Shown piece after piece: positions 1-8,157 of a stretch of 64,000 bases of DNA; within the stretch, counting starts at the first letter, position 1; each line of letters opens with the position of its first letter. A model generated the notes under the pieces. It worked only from the letters and a program-made list of their open reading frames with translations, was not told the origin of the DNA and did not search any database. Source of the DNA: UBA11524 sp034104265 (GTDB taxonomy: Bacteria; Bacillota; Clostridia; Christensenellales; Aristaeellaceae); NCBI GenBank assembly GCA_034104265.1, contig JAXEEE010000023.1, positions 1 to 64,000 on the forward strand. The letters are read 5' to 3'. Made by a program: the position numbers and the translations under genes.

Positions 1-1039
1 AATGACGCAGATAAAAATGCCTTGCGCTGTTACGGCAGCGGTAGGCCTGCCCCGGGGTATAGAACTGGTTCATGAACTGCTGCAGGTCTGTCACCCATTG
101 GGCAGCAGTGGTGCGCTGACTTGCGCGGGCCTGGATGCTGGAAGCGTCATAATCAAAGGTGCGATAGAAATCCCTGACCAGCTGCGGCGACACCATTTCC
201 TTCAGATAGGGCGCACCGATGGGCACCGTCAGATCAGGATAGTTGTGAATGAAGGGGCATTTGCCGTTCACCAGATGATCCAGCCTCGGGTTATCGGAGG
301 TGGAATCCTTGATGACGACCAGATTCTTGCCGGTGAAGGGATGGAAGTTGTTCATCAGCAGCTGGAAAATGTGAACGGCCAGGGCGAAATTGTCGCTGTG
401 CACCGAGAAAATGGCGCCTGGAGAACGCAGGTTGCGCCCCTGCAGCTCCGGCGCCAGATAATCCTGCGTACCGGCGCAGCAGCGGAAATGCATGCCCGAG
501 GCGGTATCCAGCAGATCAAAGCTGTCGTTGTCCAGCATGGTGATGAGGCCCCCGGGCGAGACCATGATGTTCTTGCAGTTCAGGTCGCCCACGATGCAGT
601 TGCGGGCATGGAGATAGGCCACGGCCTTGGCCAGGTTCAGGGCCACCTGCAGGTTGAACATCCAGTTGTAATCGGGGAACATGGCCTGCGCCTTGGGCAT
701 ATCGCAGCCGCGGGCGACAGTGCAGATTTCCACACCGTTCTGGATAAAGGGCATGGTGTAGCCGATGAAGGCGCCATGATCATCGCAGAGAATATCCTGC
801 GGCCAGGCCAGGGAGAGAATCACCTTGCCCTGGCTGTCCCGAAGATCCTCGATGGGATGCTGCACCATGTAGCGGATTTTTTGTTCGACCTCGGGATCCA
901 CCTTCTTATAAATTTTCCCCACCAGTTTTTGCCCGGCAATTCGGTAAACGCGCCCCTCGCCGCCCGCGCCGATTTCCTTTTCCAGCGTGTAGCGCCGCCC
1001 GTTCAGGCCGCAAACCGGGCTGCCTTCCTGTACAGCCAT
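1..1039 (-). CDS. Protein kinase-like protein, 3' end beyond the left edge
   Basis: This gene reads leftwards and runs off the window; 346 codons are visible. The N-terminus carries a glycine-rich loop (GAGGEGRV, about residues 24-31) and a VGKIYKK strand that supplies the ATP-binding lysine. A catalytic-loop equivalent reads IVGDLNCKNI, and the metal-binding motif is LDNDSFD instead of the usual DFG. A GDLN...DNDSF pattern is typical of the bacterial kinase-like family often found with PP2C phosphatases and VWA/TerD proteins, so I infer a Ser/Thr kinase-type signalling protein. The ATG at 1039 is chosen because AGAGGTGG lies just upstream. It is divergent from the STAND NTPase gene 171 bp away. 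Whether the kinase is active, and what its C-terminus holds, cannot be seen. Confidence 0.8.
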   Translation of the reverse strand, partial: MAVQEGSPVCGLNGRRYTLEKEIGAGGEGRVYRIAGQKLVGKIYKKVDPEVEQKIRYMVQHPIEDLRDSQGKVILSLAWPQDILCDDHGAFIGYTMPFIQNGVEICTVARGCDMPKAQAMFPDYNWMFNLQVALNLAKAVAYLHARNCIVGDLNCKNIMVSPGGLITMLDNDSFDLLDTASGMHFRCCAGTQDYLAPELQGRNLRSPGAIFSVHSDNFALAVHIFQLLMNNFHPFTGKNLVVIKDSTSDNPRLDHLVNGKCPFIHNYPDLTVPIGAPYLKEMVSPQLVRDFYRTFDYDASSIQARASQRTTAAQWVTDLQQFMNQFYTPGQAYRCRNSARHFYLRH

Positions 1040-1073
1040 ACCGCCACCTCTTGTGCAAATGATTTCATATTCT

Positions 1074-1103
1074 ATTGTAGCGAATGTGAAATCAGGGGAG
1101 CAA
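1074..1103 (-). promoter_or_regulatory. Probable sigma-A promoter of the kinase-like gene
   Basis: On the minus strand TTGCTC (1103-1098) and TACAAT (1079-1074) are 18 bp apart and lie about 35 bp upstream of the kinase start. No comparably good promoter is evident for the divergent STAND gene in the same gap. Confidence 0.5.
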
Positions 1104-1210
1104 GGAAATTTCCGGCGAATCGCTGCACAAAAAGAACTATTTTCGGGCATCCGCCAAGGCCGCATCCTTCTCTTGCACAAAACGGATGAATTTGCGCACA
1201 AAAACGAAAA

Positions 1211-4198
1211 ATGGCCGGCACATGCTTGAAAAACGACAGCCGGATAGGGTATGCTTATGCCGTCAACGATTTGAGAAAGGTGCTGGCTCAGGTGGAGAGA
1301 ATCACGCTTTCCCTCAAAAACATCTATCGGCTATTGATGAATGATGATTTCCCGGTGTACTCGGATCGGGTCATCGGCAAAAAGCAGCGAAAAGGTCAGA
1401 CGCTGCTACGCTTCTGGAAGGATATCATGGCGCACGAGTTCTGCGCCCTGCCCTACGGCAAGACAATCTGGCGGGAGGACGGCATGCGCAGCCGTTCCTT
1501 TTCCAATCTGTGCAACCGCAATGACGAGCTGAAGATTTACCACGAGTACGCCCGGGAGCTGGGCTCATGCATTTCCGCCGATACGCTGCTCCATCAGATC
1601 GAGCTGTTCGAGCATTTTCTCTTGGGCAGGGAATATTCCGACGCGGCGCTACGGTACCGTCTCAAGGCGCTCCTGCACCTGCTGGAGGATGACGAGTGCG
1701 TCACCGGGGCAATCTGCGATCACCTGAAGGAAATCTTCGGTGTGATCGTGGCAACCGCGAACTCCGAGCCGGAGATCAGCACGTTCCGCATGTCCTGCCT
1801 GCTGACAGTGATGACGCTGTATGCCGCGGCGGGGCTGGCCATGGGTGATTCGACCATGGCTGCGCTCCGGGATGATGCGCTGGGCATGGACGCTCTGTGG
1901 CAGATGCGCCGGCAGAAGCAGCAGCAGGGCAGCGGGGATGTCCGGATTCTGACAGCCTACACCGGCCTTCTGCAGGACACCAACCTGTCCAGAAACCACT
2001 TCTTCGGGCGGGAGGCGGATCTGTTCAACCTGCAGGACCTCGCGGCGTCCGGGAAAAAGTGCCTGATCTCCGGCATTGGCGGTGTGGGCAAAACAGAACT
2101 TCTGCGGCAGCTGATTCGCCGGTGCGTAGAGGAACGGCTGGTGGACAAGCTTGCCATTATCCCCTATAGGACGGATTTGGCGGAAAGTGTCCTTTACGCA
2201 TTCCCCCAGCTGCGTCAGCCCGGCCAGGAGGAGACGTTGAACGTCGTGCTGCACCGATTGGAGGCGGAGGCCCAGGAAGGCAGCCTTTTGGTGCTGGTAG
2301 ACAATGTTACCGGCAATACGGATTCCGATGTCGGGCTTGCCCGTCTTGCCCAGCTTCCCTGCACCGTGATGCTCACCTCCCGGCGCAAGCAGATGGAAGG
2401 CTTTGAAGCGTATCCGCTGTCGGTGCCCAATACCGATGCCTGCGAGCTGATCTTCCGGGACAATTACGGCAGTCCCCTAACAGAAGCAAACCGGCAGGAA
2501 CTCCGTTCCTTCCTGTCCGACCCGGCCTTCTGCCACCCGCTGATCCTGCGCCTCATAGCCCGCGCGGCGAAAAGCAAAAACTGGTCGGTGGCGGAACTGC
2601 ATCAAAGTCTGGCGCAAAGCAGCAGCTTGACCTGGATGGAGGAAGGGCGGCAGATTCGCCTTGGGCAGATTCTCACCCAATGGTATCCCGCCAGTCAGAT
2701 TCCTTCGGGGTGTGGTATGTTGATCCAACTGTTTACCCTGCTGCCCCGGGATAACTATCCGGTGGATATGCTACTGGAATACTTTCCCCAGCTTTTCCCT
2801 GACGAAAAAGAGCTATCCGCCAATCTTGCCATGCTGGTCAGCCGGAGCCTGCTGGAACAGCACGACGGCGGCTATTCCATGCATCCGGTCATCGCCCAGT
2901 GTATGCGGCAGAAAAATTGGTCGGAGTCACGGCTGGAGCCCTTCCTGTCCGGCCTCAAGCCCTGTCTGCTGGAGCCGAAACTGAACATTGAGACGCTGCT
3001 GAATCAGCAATGGATCGGGCAAATTTTCATCGAAATGCTCCGTTATTTGTCCGGAAATATTTCTCCTGCCACGCTGCTTACTCTGATGGATGCCATTGTG
3101 ATACAGACAGCCACACCCCAGCAAGGGGTCATTTATCATCAGTGGCTCAGCCGACTGCTGGAGCATTGCCCGGACAGGGATGATACCGTGGAGGTTGCCT
3201 GGAATCGCCTTCTTTGCTTGTGGCAGATGGCCCGGGAGGAAACGGTACAGGCCCTCTTTGATCAGCAGGAAAAAAACGCATCCGTGCCCGTCCGGCGGTA
3301 TCTGGAGCTTTGCGAGGCATTTGCGCATCAATTCCAGATGTCCAATCCGAAGCTGACGGAACGAATGCTGAAAGTGATCCTGGACACACCGGAGGCACCA
3401 CCGAGGTTTACCGCTTACGCATACAGGCGCCTGGGCTTCCTTGCGCAGGCAAACGGCCAGTTCGAAGAAACCCTTTCCTGGTTAAAGGCCGGCGCGGAAT
3501 TTGTTTCCCAACATCCCCAGTGCGGCGATTTGCTGTGGTTTGAGTCGCTGGATGATCTGGCCAACCTTTATTTGATCTTTGGCCAGGGACAGGAAGCAAA
3601 AGTGATTTTGGACGAATTGGGAACCCAGGAAAAGCTGCTCACCATTCCCGATAACCGTATCAATTATTTGAATGCCCTCAGTATGTACGAAACAAACTTC
3701 GGGAGCCTGGAAGCTGCCTTCCAGCTGAGTGCGGAGCATTTGAATCTTGTGGATTTCTACTATGGAAAAAACTCCGAATACTATGTCAGCCTGGGCCAGT
3801 ATGCCAATGTCCTTCGGCAGATGAAACGGTATGACCAGGCAAAAGCCGCCTTCGAGGAAACCCTGGAATACGGAAAGGATCATCCGCTTTTTACCGTGGT
3901 CCGGAACAATTACGCGGTGCTGCTTCTGGCCATGGGGAAACCGGAGGAGGCCCTGCTCCACATTCGCAAGGTTGTGGCGGCAGCCCGAACCCAGGGCGGC
4001 ATCACCCTGGGCGAGGCCCTGCGCAACAGGGCCCGGGCCCACGGCATGCTGGGCGACTACACTCAGGAGCGCGAATGCCTTGAGGAAGCGCTGCCGCTGC
4101 TGGAACAGGCCTATGGCCCGGAGCATCCCAGACCCACGGCGGCGAGGGAGCGGCTTGCGCAGCTGCGGGAGCAGAAGACGCAGACGGTGCAGCCCTGA
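1211..4198 (+). CDS. STAND (NB-ARC-like) NTPase with C-terminal TPR-like repeats
   Basis: This 995-residue protein has an N-terminal region of about 265 residues that I do not recognise. A P-loop NTPase follows: Walker A GIGGVGKT at residues 288-295, Walker B LVLVDN with the Asp at 364, and a sensor-like TVMLTSRRK about 30 residues later. A winged-helix-like part with HPVIAQCMRQ lies around residue 560, and the last 350 residues are helical with TPR character. This is the STAND layout: ligand sensing by the repeats releases the NTPase to oligomerise and activate the N-terminal effector. The effector type is unknown. Divergence from a kinase-like gene suggests a signalling or anti-phage pair, which is inference. 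The start is uncertain because no clear ribosome site precedes 1211. A terminator follows at 4272. Confidence 0.82.
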   Translation: MAGTCLKNDSRIGYAYAVNDLRKVLAQVERITLSLKNIYRLLMNDDFPVYSDRVIGKKQRKGQTLLRFWKDIMAHEFCALPYGKTIWREDGMRSRSFSNLCNRNDELKIYHEYARELGSCISADTLLHQIELFEHFLLGREYSDAALRYRLKALLHLLEDDECVTGAICDHLKEIFGVIVATANSEPEISTFRMSCLLTVMTLYAAAGLAMGDSTMAALRDDALGMDALWQMRRQKQQQGSGDVRILTAYTGLLQDTNLSRNHFFGREADLFNLQDLAASGKKCLISGIGGVGKTELLRQLIRRCVEERLVDKLAIIPYRTDLAESVLYAFPQLRQPGQEETLNVVLHRLEAEAQEGSLLVLVDNVTGNTDSDVGLARLAQLPCTVMLTSRRKQMEGFEAYPLSVPNTDACELIFRDNYGSPLTEANRQELRSFLSDPAFCHPLILRLIARAAKSKNWSVAELHQSLAQSSSLTWMEEGRQIRLGQILTQWYPASQIPSGCGMLIQLFTLLPRDNYPVDMLLEYFPQLFPDEKELSANLAMLVSRSLLEQHDGGYSMHPVIAQCMRQKNWSESRLEPFLSGLKPCLLEPKLNIETLLNQQWIGQIFIEMLRYLSGNISPATLLTLMDAIVIQTATPQQGVIYHQWLSRLLEHCPDRDDTVEVAWNRLLCLWQMAREETVQALFDQQEKNASVPVRRYLELCEAFAHQFQMSNPKLTERMLKVILDTPEAPPRFTAYAYRRLGFLAQANGQFEETLSWLKAGAEFVSQHPQCGDLLWFESLDDLANLYLIFGQGQEAKVILDELGTQEKLLTIPDNRINYLNALSMYETNFGSLEAAFQLSAEHLNLVDFYYGKNSEYYVSLGQYANVLRQMKRYDQAKAAFEETLEYGKDHPLFTVVRNNYAVLLLAMGKPEEALLHIRKVVAAARTQGGITLGEALRNRARAHGMLGDYTQERECLEEALPLLEQAYGPEHPRPTAARERLAQLREQKTQTVQP

Positions 4199-4271
4199 CG
4201 AAGAATGGCGGGCACAGCTTCCGTGAATGAGAAAAGGGTTCCTGTGCCATGCATGTGAATTCCATACAAAA

Positions 4272-4310
4272 CCGCCCGGACGGCAGACAGGCTGCGTCCG
4301 GGCGGTTGTT
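4272..4310 (+). terminator. Rho-independent terminator after the STAND gene
   Basis: An 11-bp perfect stem (CCGCCCGGACG at 4272-4282 with CGTCCGGGCGG at 4295-4305) is followed by a T-rich run, TTGTTTGTTG. It lies 74 bp after the STAND stop codon. Confidence 0.85.
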
Positions 4311-4342
4311 TGTTGTTCTGTTCCTTGTGGATATTCGGTGGT

Positions 4343-4496
4343 GCCGTTTCCATCGCAGAATGCTGCGCATCCTGCCCGGAAACTCTCTTGCTTTTGGGGG
4401 ACGCTGGGCTGCCGCCCAGACCTGCGCAGGGGCTAACGCCGCCCCTGCACCCGCGCAAGGGGCATCGCCCCTTGACCCTTTTCGCTTCGCGATTCC
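4343..4496 (+). repeat. Interspersed repeat family A, copy 1
   Basis: This is one of seven copies in the window. The unit opens with a GTTTCC...GGAAAC inverted pair, then carries three hairpins in a row: GGGCTGCCGCCC, GGGG(CTAACGCCG)CCCC, and CAAGGGG(CATC)GCCCCTTG. It ends with a TTTTCGC...GCGATTCC tail. It fills the gap between the convergent STAND and DUF4317 genes. Confidence 0.85.
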
Positions 4497-4502
4497 TTGT
4501 GG

Positions 4503-5672
4503 TTAACAGGAGATGCGCATGCCGTTGACCTCCACGTCGCCATCGGCCAGGATGACGATGTAGTACCGACCGTCGATCATGCGGGTTTCCACCAGGTCGC
4601 TGTGCTCAGGATCCACCTTGATGGACACGTTGGGCGTATCGATGCGGAACTGCTTGGGGGCCACCACGTTCACCGCGGGAATGGCCGCCTGCTCGCCGAA
4701 GGATTCGGCGTACCGCTCCTCAAAGGCCGCCTGCTTCTCCTGGGATACGCCGCAGTTCTCCAGCACCTGCTTCACGTCCCGGCCCGTCAGGCACAGGGCC
4801 TCGGCGTTCTTGTCGGCCTTCTGCTCCTCGATCATCGCGCTGACCGTCTCGTGCATGGTCTGCACCACGTCCAGGCTGCACTCCTCCTGCAGGGTCTCCT
4901 GGAGAATGGCCTGCAGGGCTTCCTTCTGCTCGGGAGCGGTCATCTGGGGCTGGGCATTGAACACGCTCTGCAGGAAGGCGTCATGGAGGTCGGCAGCGTC
5001 CCGGGTGTAGTACAGGGCGCGGTGGACGTTGGCGCTGCGCTCCTCAAAGGCGGGGAACAGGAAGCCCAGGTCGGGCACACCCACCACCCAGTCGGTCTCC
5101 CGGCTGTGGAACTCGCTCTCCGCGGCGAAGTAGCGCAGGGAGGGCTTCGACTGGCGCACGGGGCACACCGCGCACAGGATGTAGCTGAACATCTCGGAGG
5201 ACTGCTCCCGGTCCAGCTCATCGTCGGCGGTGCGCACAGGCAGATCGTAGCCGTCGTGCAGGAGGAGGATCAGATAATTGTCCGCCGCCTGCTGTGCATC
5301 CACGGACTGGGCCAGCTCGTCATGCTTCGCCCGCACATAGGCGATGGCCCGCCCGCAGAACTCGTCCACGGCGGATGCATCCTGCAAGCCGGTGTCACGG
5401 AGGGTCATCAGCAGGCGATGGGCCTCGCCGGTTTCGACCTGCTCCGGGGTGAAGTCGATGGGCAGGAGGTTCTGCCCCGCCGTGCCGGACAGGCACTTCT
5501 TGAACAGGGCCATGTACTTCTCGTTTTCCTCCTGGGGGAGGCGGGCCACTGCCTGGACAAAGGTGGAGATTACCTTGCCCTCACTGTCCACATAACAGCC
5601 GCGGAGCACGGTGGGGTTGCGCTTGTCCGGGTTCAGGCGGCGGCGCAGCTCGGAGAGATCCCGTTGATTCAT
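4503..5672 (-). CDS. DUF4317 family protein
   Basis: A 389-residue soluble protein without signal peptide or membrane segments. Diagnostic features of the Clostridia DUF4317 family are the opening MNQRDLSELRRRLNPDKRN, the RGCYVDSEG segment, LFKKCLSGTAGQNLL near residue 60, the NYLILLLHDGYDLP block, SEMFSYILCAVCPV, and VVGVPDLGFLFPAFEERS near residue 220. Length matches the family as I know it. The family's function is unknown, and nothing in the context explains it. The start at 5672 has an AGGTGA ribosome site. The gene is monocistronic, flanked by repeat-family-A copies on both sides. Confidence 0.9.
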   Translation of the reverse strand: MNQRDLSELRRRLNPDKRNPTVLRGCYVDSEGKVISTFVQAVARLPQEENEKYMALFKKCLSGTAGQNLLPIDFTPEQVETGEAHRLLMTLRDTGLQDASAVDEFCGRAIAYVRAKHDELAQSVDAQQAADNYLILLLHDGYDLPVRTADDELDREQSSEMFSYILCAVCPVRQSKPSLRYFAAESEFHSRETDWVVGVPDLGFLFPAFEERSANVHRALYYTRDAADLHDAFLQSVFNAQPQMTAPEQKEALQAILQETLQEECSLDVVQTMHETVSAMIEEQKADKNAEALCLTGRDVKQVLENCGVSQEKQAAFEERYAESFGEQAAIPAVNVVAPKQFRIDTPNVSIKVDPEHSDLVETRMIDGRYYIVILADGDVEVNGMRISC

Positions 5673-5755
5673 GTTCAGTCACCTCGTCTTGGATAGGTTT
5701 TCAGCCCTGTGAGTGTAGCACATTTTGGCGGGAAGGTCAAACACACAACTTTAAG

Positions 5756-5910
5756 GGAACGCGAAGCGAAAACGGGTCAAGGGGTGAAACCCCTTGCGCG
5801 GGTGCAGGGGCGGCGTTAGCCCCTGCGCAGGTCTGGGCGGCAGCCCAGCGTTCCCCTTCGGCCAACAGAGTTTCCGAGCAGGCGCCGAAGGCCGCCCGCG
5901 TTGGAAACGG
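5756..5910 (-). repeat. Interspersed repeat family A, copy 2
   Basis: Reverse-oriented copy with the same three hairpins. Similarity to copy 3 continues past the core to about 5938 (ACCTTCGCGCAACCTGCATC), so these two copies share a longer version of the element. Confidence 0.85.
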
Positions 5911-5973
5911 CACCTTCGCGCAACCTGCATCGCAGCGAACTCATCCGACAGGCCATGCAGGGTGCACAGGAAC

Positions 5974-6023
5974 GACCTCATCCGACCTCGCTGCGCTCGG
6001 CCACCTTCCTCAAAGGGGAAGGC
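5974..6023 (-). repeat. Interspersed repeat family B, copy 1
   Basis: Reverse copy of a second element whose plus form reads CCTTCCCC..GGGGAAGG, then GGTGGCCGAGCG, then GGATGAGGTCG. It contains a CTTCCCC/GGGGAAG hairpin. It lies next to family-A copy 2, as in copy 2 of family B. Confidence 0.75.
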
Positions 6024-6044
6024 CATGGCGCGATGTCCTCACAA

Positions 6045-6078
6045 CAAAAACGGCGCGCCGGAATCCGTCCGACGCGCC
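6045..6078 (-). terminator. Terminator of the AraC gene
   Basis: On the minus strand GGCGCGTCGG pairs with CCGGCGCGCC (6078-6052) and is followed by GTTTTTG. It begins 10 bp after the AraC stop codon. Confidence 0.8.
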
Positions 6079-6087
6079 GCTCATGAT

Positions 6088-7065
6088 TCACTTCTGAAAA
6101 TTCTGATACTCCACCGGGAAGAACTGGAACGTGGATGGCGGCAGGGAGTTGAAGTACGCCGTGACAATCGGGTTGTCCTCGCTGCGCATCTTCTGCCGCC
6201 ACTGGCTGGGGGATATGCCGTGGATCCGCCGGAACTGCCGGTTGAAGCTGGAGGGCGAGGGATAGCCCACCTGCATGCCGATCTCCGTGACGGAATACTC
6301 GCAGTTGTACAACAGCACACAGGCCCGGTCAATGCGCACCATCTGCACGTAGTCAAGGGGCGCCCAGCCCAGCACCTGCCGGAACAGCCGCCGGAAATGG
6401 GAGGTGCTCACATGGCAGAGCTGGGACAGGGTGTCGATGGAAATCTCGTTCATGTAGTTTTCCGCAATGTAGCCGATGGCCGGGGATATGCAGCCCAGCT
6501 GGCTGTTGACGTACCGGTCGCCCCGGGCCGTGCCGGAAAAGGAGCGCAGCAGCAGCAGGAACAGCGCGCAGAACAGCTCCCGCACCACATGGTGGTAGTG
6601 GGGCTGGGCCTGCTCCATCTCCTGGATGATCAGCCGCAAAAGGTCGAGGATCTCCGGGTGCTCCGCCCCCGCCAGCACGCACTCCGCGCCTCCCAGATCC
6701 CGCTGATACTCGCTGAGCTTGCCCGCCAGGCGGGGGCTAAGCTGGGGCAGCATGGCCTGGGGATCCACAAAGAGCCAGTTCCAGCGGCAGGTCGTGCCCT
6801 CGTCCACCAGATTGGCGTGGGGCACGTTGGGCGGGGCGATCACCACACAGGGCGCCTCAAAGCGCACCTGCTGATCCCCCACGTAGTACACGCCGCTGCC
6901 CTCGAACAGGTAGCCGATCTCCATGCAGTTGTGGAAGTGCATGCGGGTGACGGGCTCCCGCTGGCACCGCCAGGAATCCCCCAGCAGGCCGATGACAGGA
7001 AAATTGGCGGGCAGATCAAAGTGCCGGTAGAAAATGTTCTGCGGCACGTCCCTTCCCTGCTGCAT
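6088..7065 (-). CDS. AraC family transcriptional regulator
   Basis: A 325-residue regulator. Residues 1 to about 170 form a cupin-like sensor (HFHNCMEIGYLFEGSGVYY, VVIAPPNVPHANL). The C-terminal 100 residues hold two helix-turn-helix units: IDTLSQLCHVSTSHFRRLFR, then VTEIGMQVGYPSPSSFNRQFR followed by GISPSQWRQ. The start at 7065 has GAGGTGAGG upstream. It is the last gene of a leftward cluster with a URO-D-fold protein, a cysteine desulfidase and an M20 dipeptidase, but it has its own near-consensus promoter, so it may be expressed independently and control those genes. The effector is unknown. Confidence 0.9.
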   Translation of the reverse strand: MQQGRDVPQNIFYRHFDLPANFPVIGLLGDSWRCQREPVTRMHFHNCMEIGYLFEGSGVYYVGDQQVRFEAPCVVIAPPNVPHANLVDEGTTCRWNWLFVDPQAMLPQLSPRLAGKLSEYQRDLGGAECVLAGAEHPEILDLLRLIIQEMEQAQPHYHHVVRELFCALFLLLLRSFSGTARGDRYVNSQLGCISPAIGYIAENYMNEISIDTLSQLCHVSTSHFRRLFRQVLGWAPLDYVQMVRIDRACVLLYNCEYSVTEIGMQVGYPSPSSFNRQFRRIHGISPSQWRQKMRSEDNPIVTAYFNSLPPSTFQFFPVEYQNFQK

Positions 7066-7119
7066 GCGCCCTCACCTCACCCTCTGTACCCTTCGCGAAA
7101 GCAACTCCGATTGGGATGC

Positions 7120-7147
7120 ATTATAGCACGGCTTCCCATTCTGTCAA
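7120..7147 (-). promoter_or_regulatory. Sigma-A promoter of the AraC gene
   Basis: On the minus strand a perfect TTGACA (7147-7142) and a perfect TATAAT (7125-7120) are separated by 16 bp, 55 bp upstream of the AraC start. Confidence 0.8.
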
Positions 7148-7169
7148 GGGGTGGGCGGCCAACAGTATG

Positions 7170-8129
7170 TTACGCCAGGCGGCTGGCAGCCTCCACCACC
7201 CAGGAGAAGCGGTTTACATCCACCGTGGCGGGCAGCGTGCAGTCCGCCCCCAGGATCACGCCGGTCTTGCCGGCACGCTGGATCAGCCGGGCCGTCTCGG
7301 CCTCAACCTCCTCCCGGGTGCCGCTGTACAGGACGCCCTGGGGCCGGTTGTCAAAGCCGCCCAGCACGCACCGCCCGCCGAAGAACTTCATACCCTCCAC
7401 CAGGTTCATGTTCTCCACAAAGCAGGCCCAGTTCACCGCCTTGGCGGGATAGTCCTGCCAGATTTCCAGGTTGTTGGGGATGCCCGCCCAGCCGCAGCAG
7501 TGCAGCACGTTGGTCTCGCTGAACTTGTTGGCGTGCTCCAGCACCCGCTTGTCCGTGGGGGTGATGAGCCGGCGGTATTCCTCGGGGGTGAAGCGGTTCT
7601 TCTCGCCGCCCTGCACGCAGTAGTAGATGCCGTCGATGCCCGCATCGGTGATCAGCAGCTCGCTGAGGGTGCAGCAGTCCTCCGCGATCACATCCAGGGC
7701 GTAGGCGATGGCCTCCGGCTCCCGGCGCAGATGATCCATGACCAGGTCGTCCCCCACGCCGAAGCGGATCAGCGAGAAGGGCGCAAACACGTTGTAGATC
7801 ACCACCATGTCGTCCTTCAGGCCGGCCTTCACCGCCCTGGCCCGCTCCACCTGCTCCCGGATGAAGGGGGAATCCTTGCCCAGGGGCTTCATGGCGTACC
7901 AGTCCCCCGGCTCCTTCACGGCCTTGGCCACGGGGTTGGGGTAGTCGAAGTAGCTGTCGCACATGATCTTCACCATATCCACGTCGATATGGTTGTAGTA
8001 GTCCAGGTGCGCCTGGACGCAGGCCTCACCCACGCCCTGCTCCGCCTGGAAATGGAACCAGAAGCCCACCGGGGGACGGTCCACCGGTTGAAGATTCATC
8101 GCTGCAAGAACCCGTTCACGCTTGTTCAT
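7170..8129 (-). CDS. Uroporphyrinogen decarboxylase-fold (URO-D/MtaA-like) protein
   Basis: A 319-residue TIM-barrel protein of the URO-D superfamily. It opens MNKRERVLAAMNLQPVDRPPVGFW, as this superfamily does, has the NVLHCCGWAG segment near residue 210, where methyltransferase members place zinc-binding His/Cys, and ends with GVILGADCTLP. The superfamily holds heme-pathway decarboxylases and corrinoid methyltransferases; no heme or corrinoid gene lies nearby, so a catabolic or demethylase-type role is more likely than heme synthesis. The start at 8129 has GGGAGG upstream. It follows the desulfidase gene by 28 bp in the same orientation, so the two are probably cotranscribed. Confidence 0.82.
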   Translation of the reverse strand: MNKRERVLAAMNLQPVDRPPVGFWFHFQAEQGVGEACVQAHLDYYNHIDVDMVKIMCDSYFDYPNPVAKAVKEPGDWYAMKPLGKDSPFIREQVERARAVKAGLKDDMVVIYNVFAPFSLIRFGVGDDLVMDHLRREPEAIAYALDVIAEDCCTLSELLITDAGIDGIYYCVQGGEKNRFTPEEYRRLITPTDKRVLEHANKFSETNVLHCCGWAGIPNNLEIWQDYPAKAVNWACFVENMNLVEGMKFFGGRCVLGGFDNRPQGVLYSGTREEVEAETARLIQRAGKTGVILGADCTLPATVDVNRFSWVVEAASRLA

Positions 8130-8157
8130 GGCTGTATTCCTCCCTGCATTATCCGTT

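Noticed and set aside
2..1189. Plus-strand open frame over the first 1.2 kb
   Set aside because: The minus strand in the same codon register encodes a clear kinase-like protein with a ribosome site.
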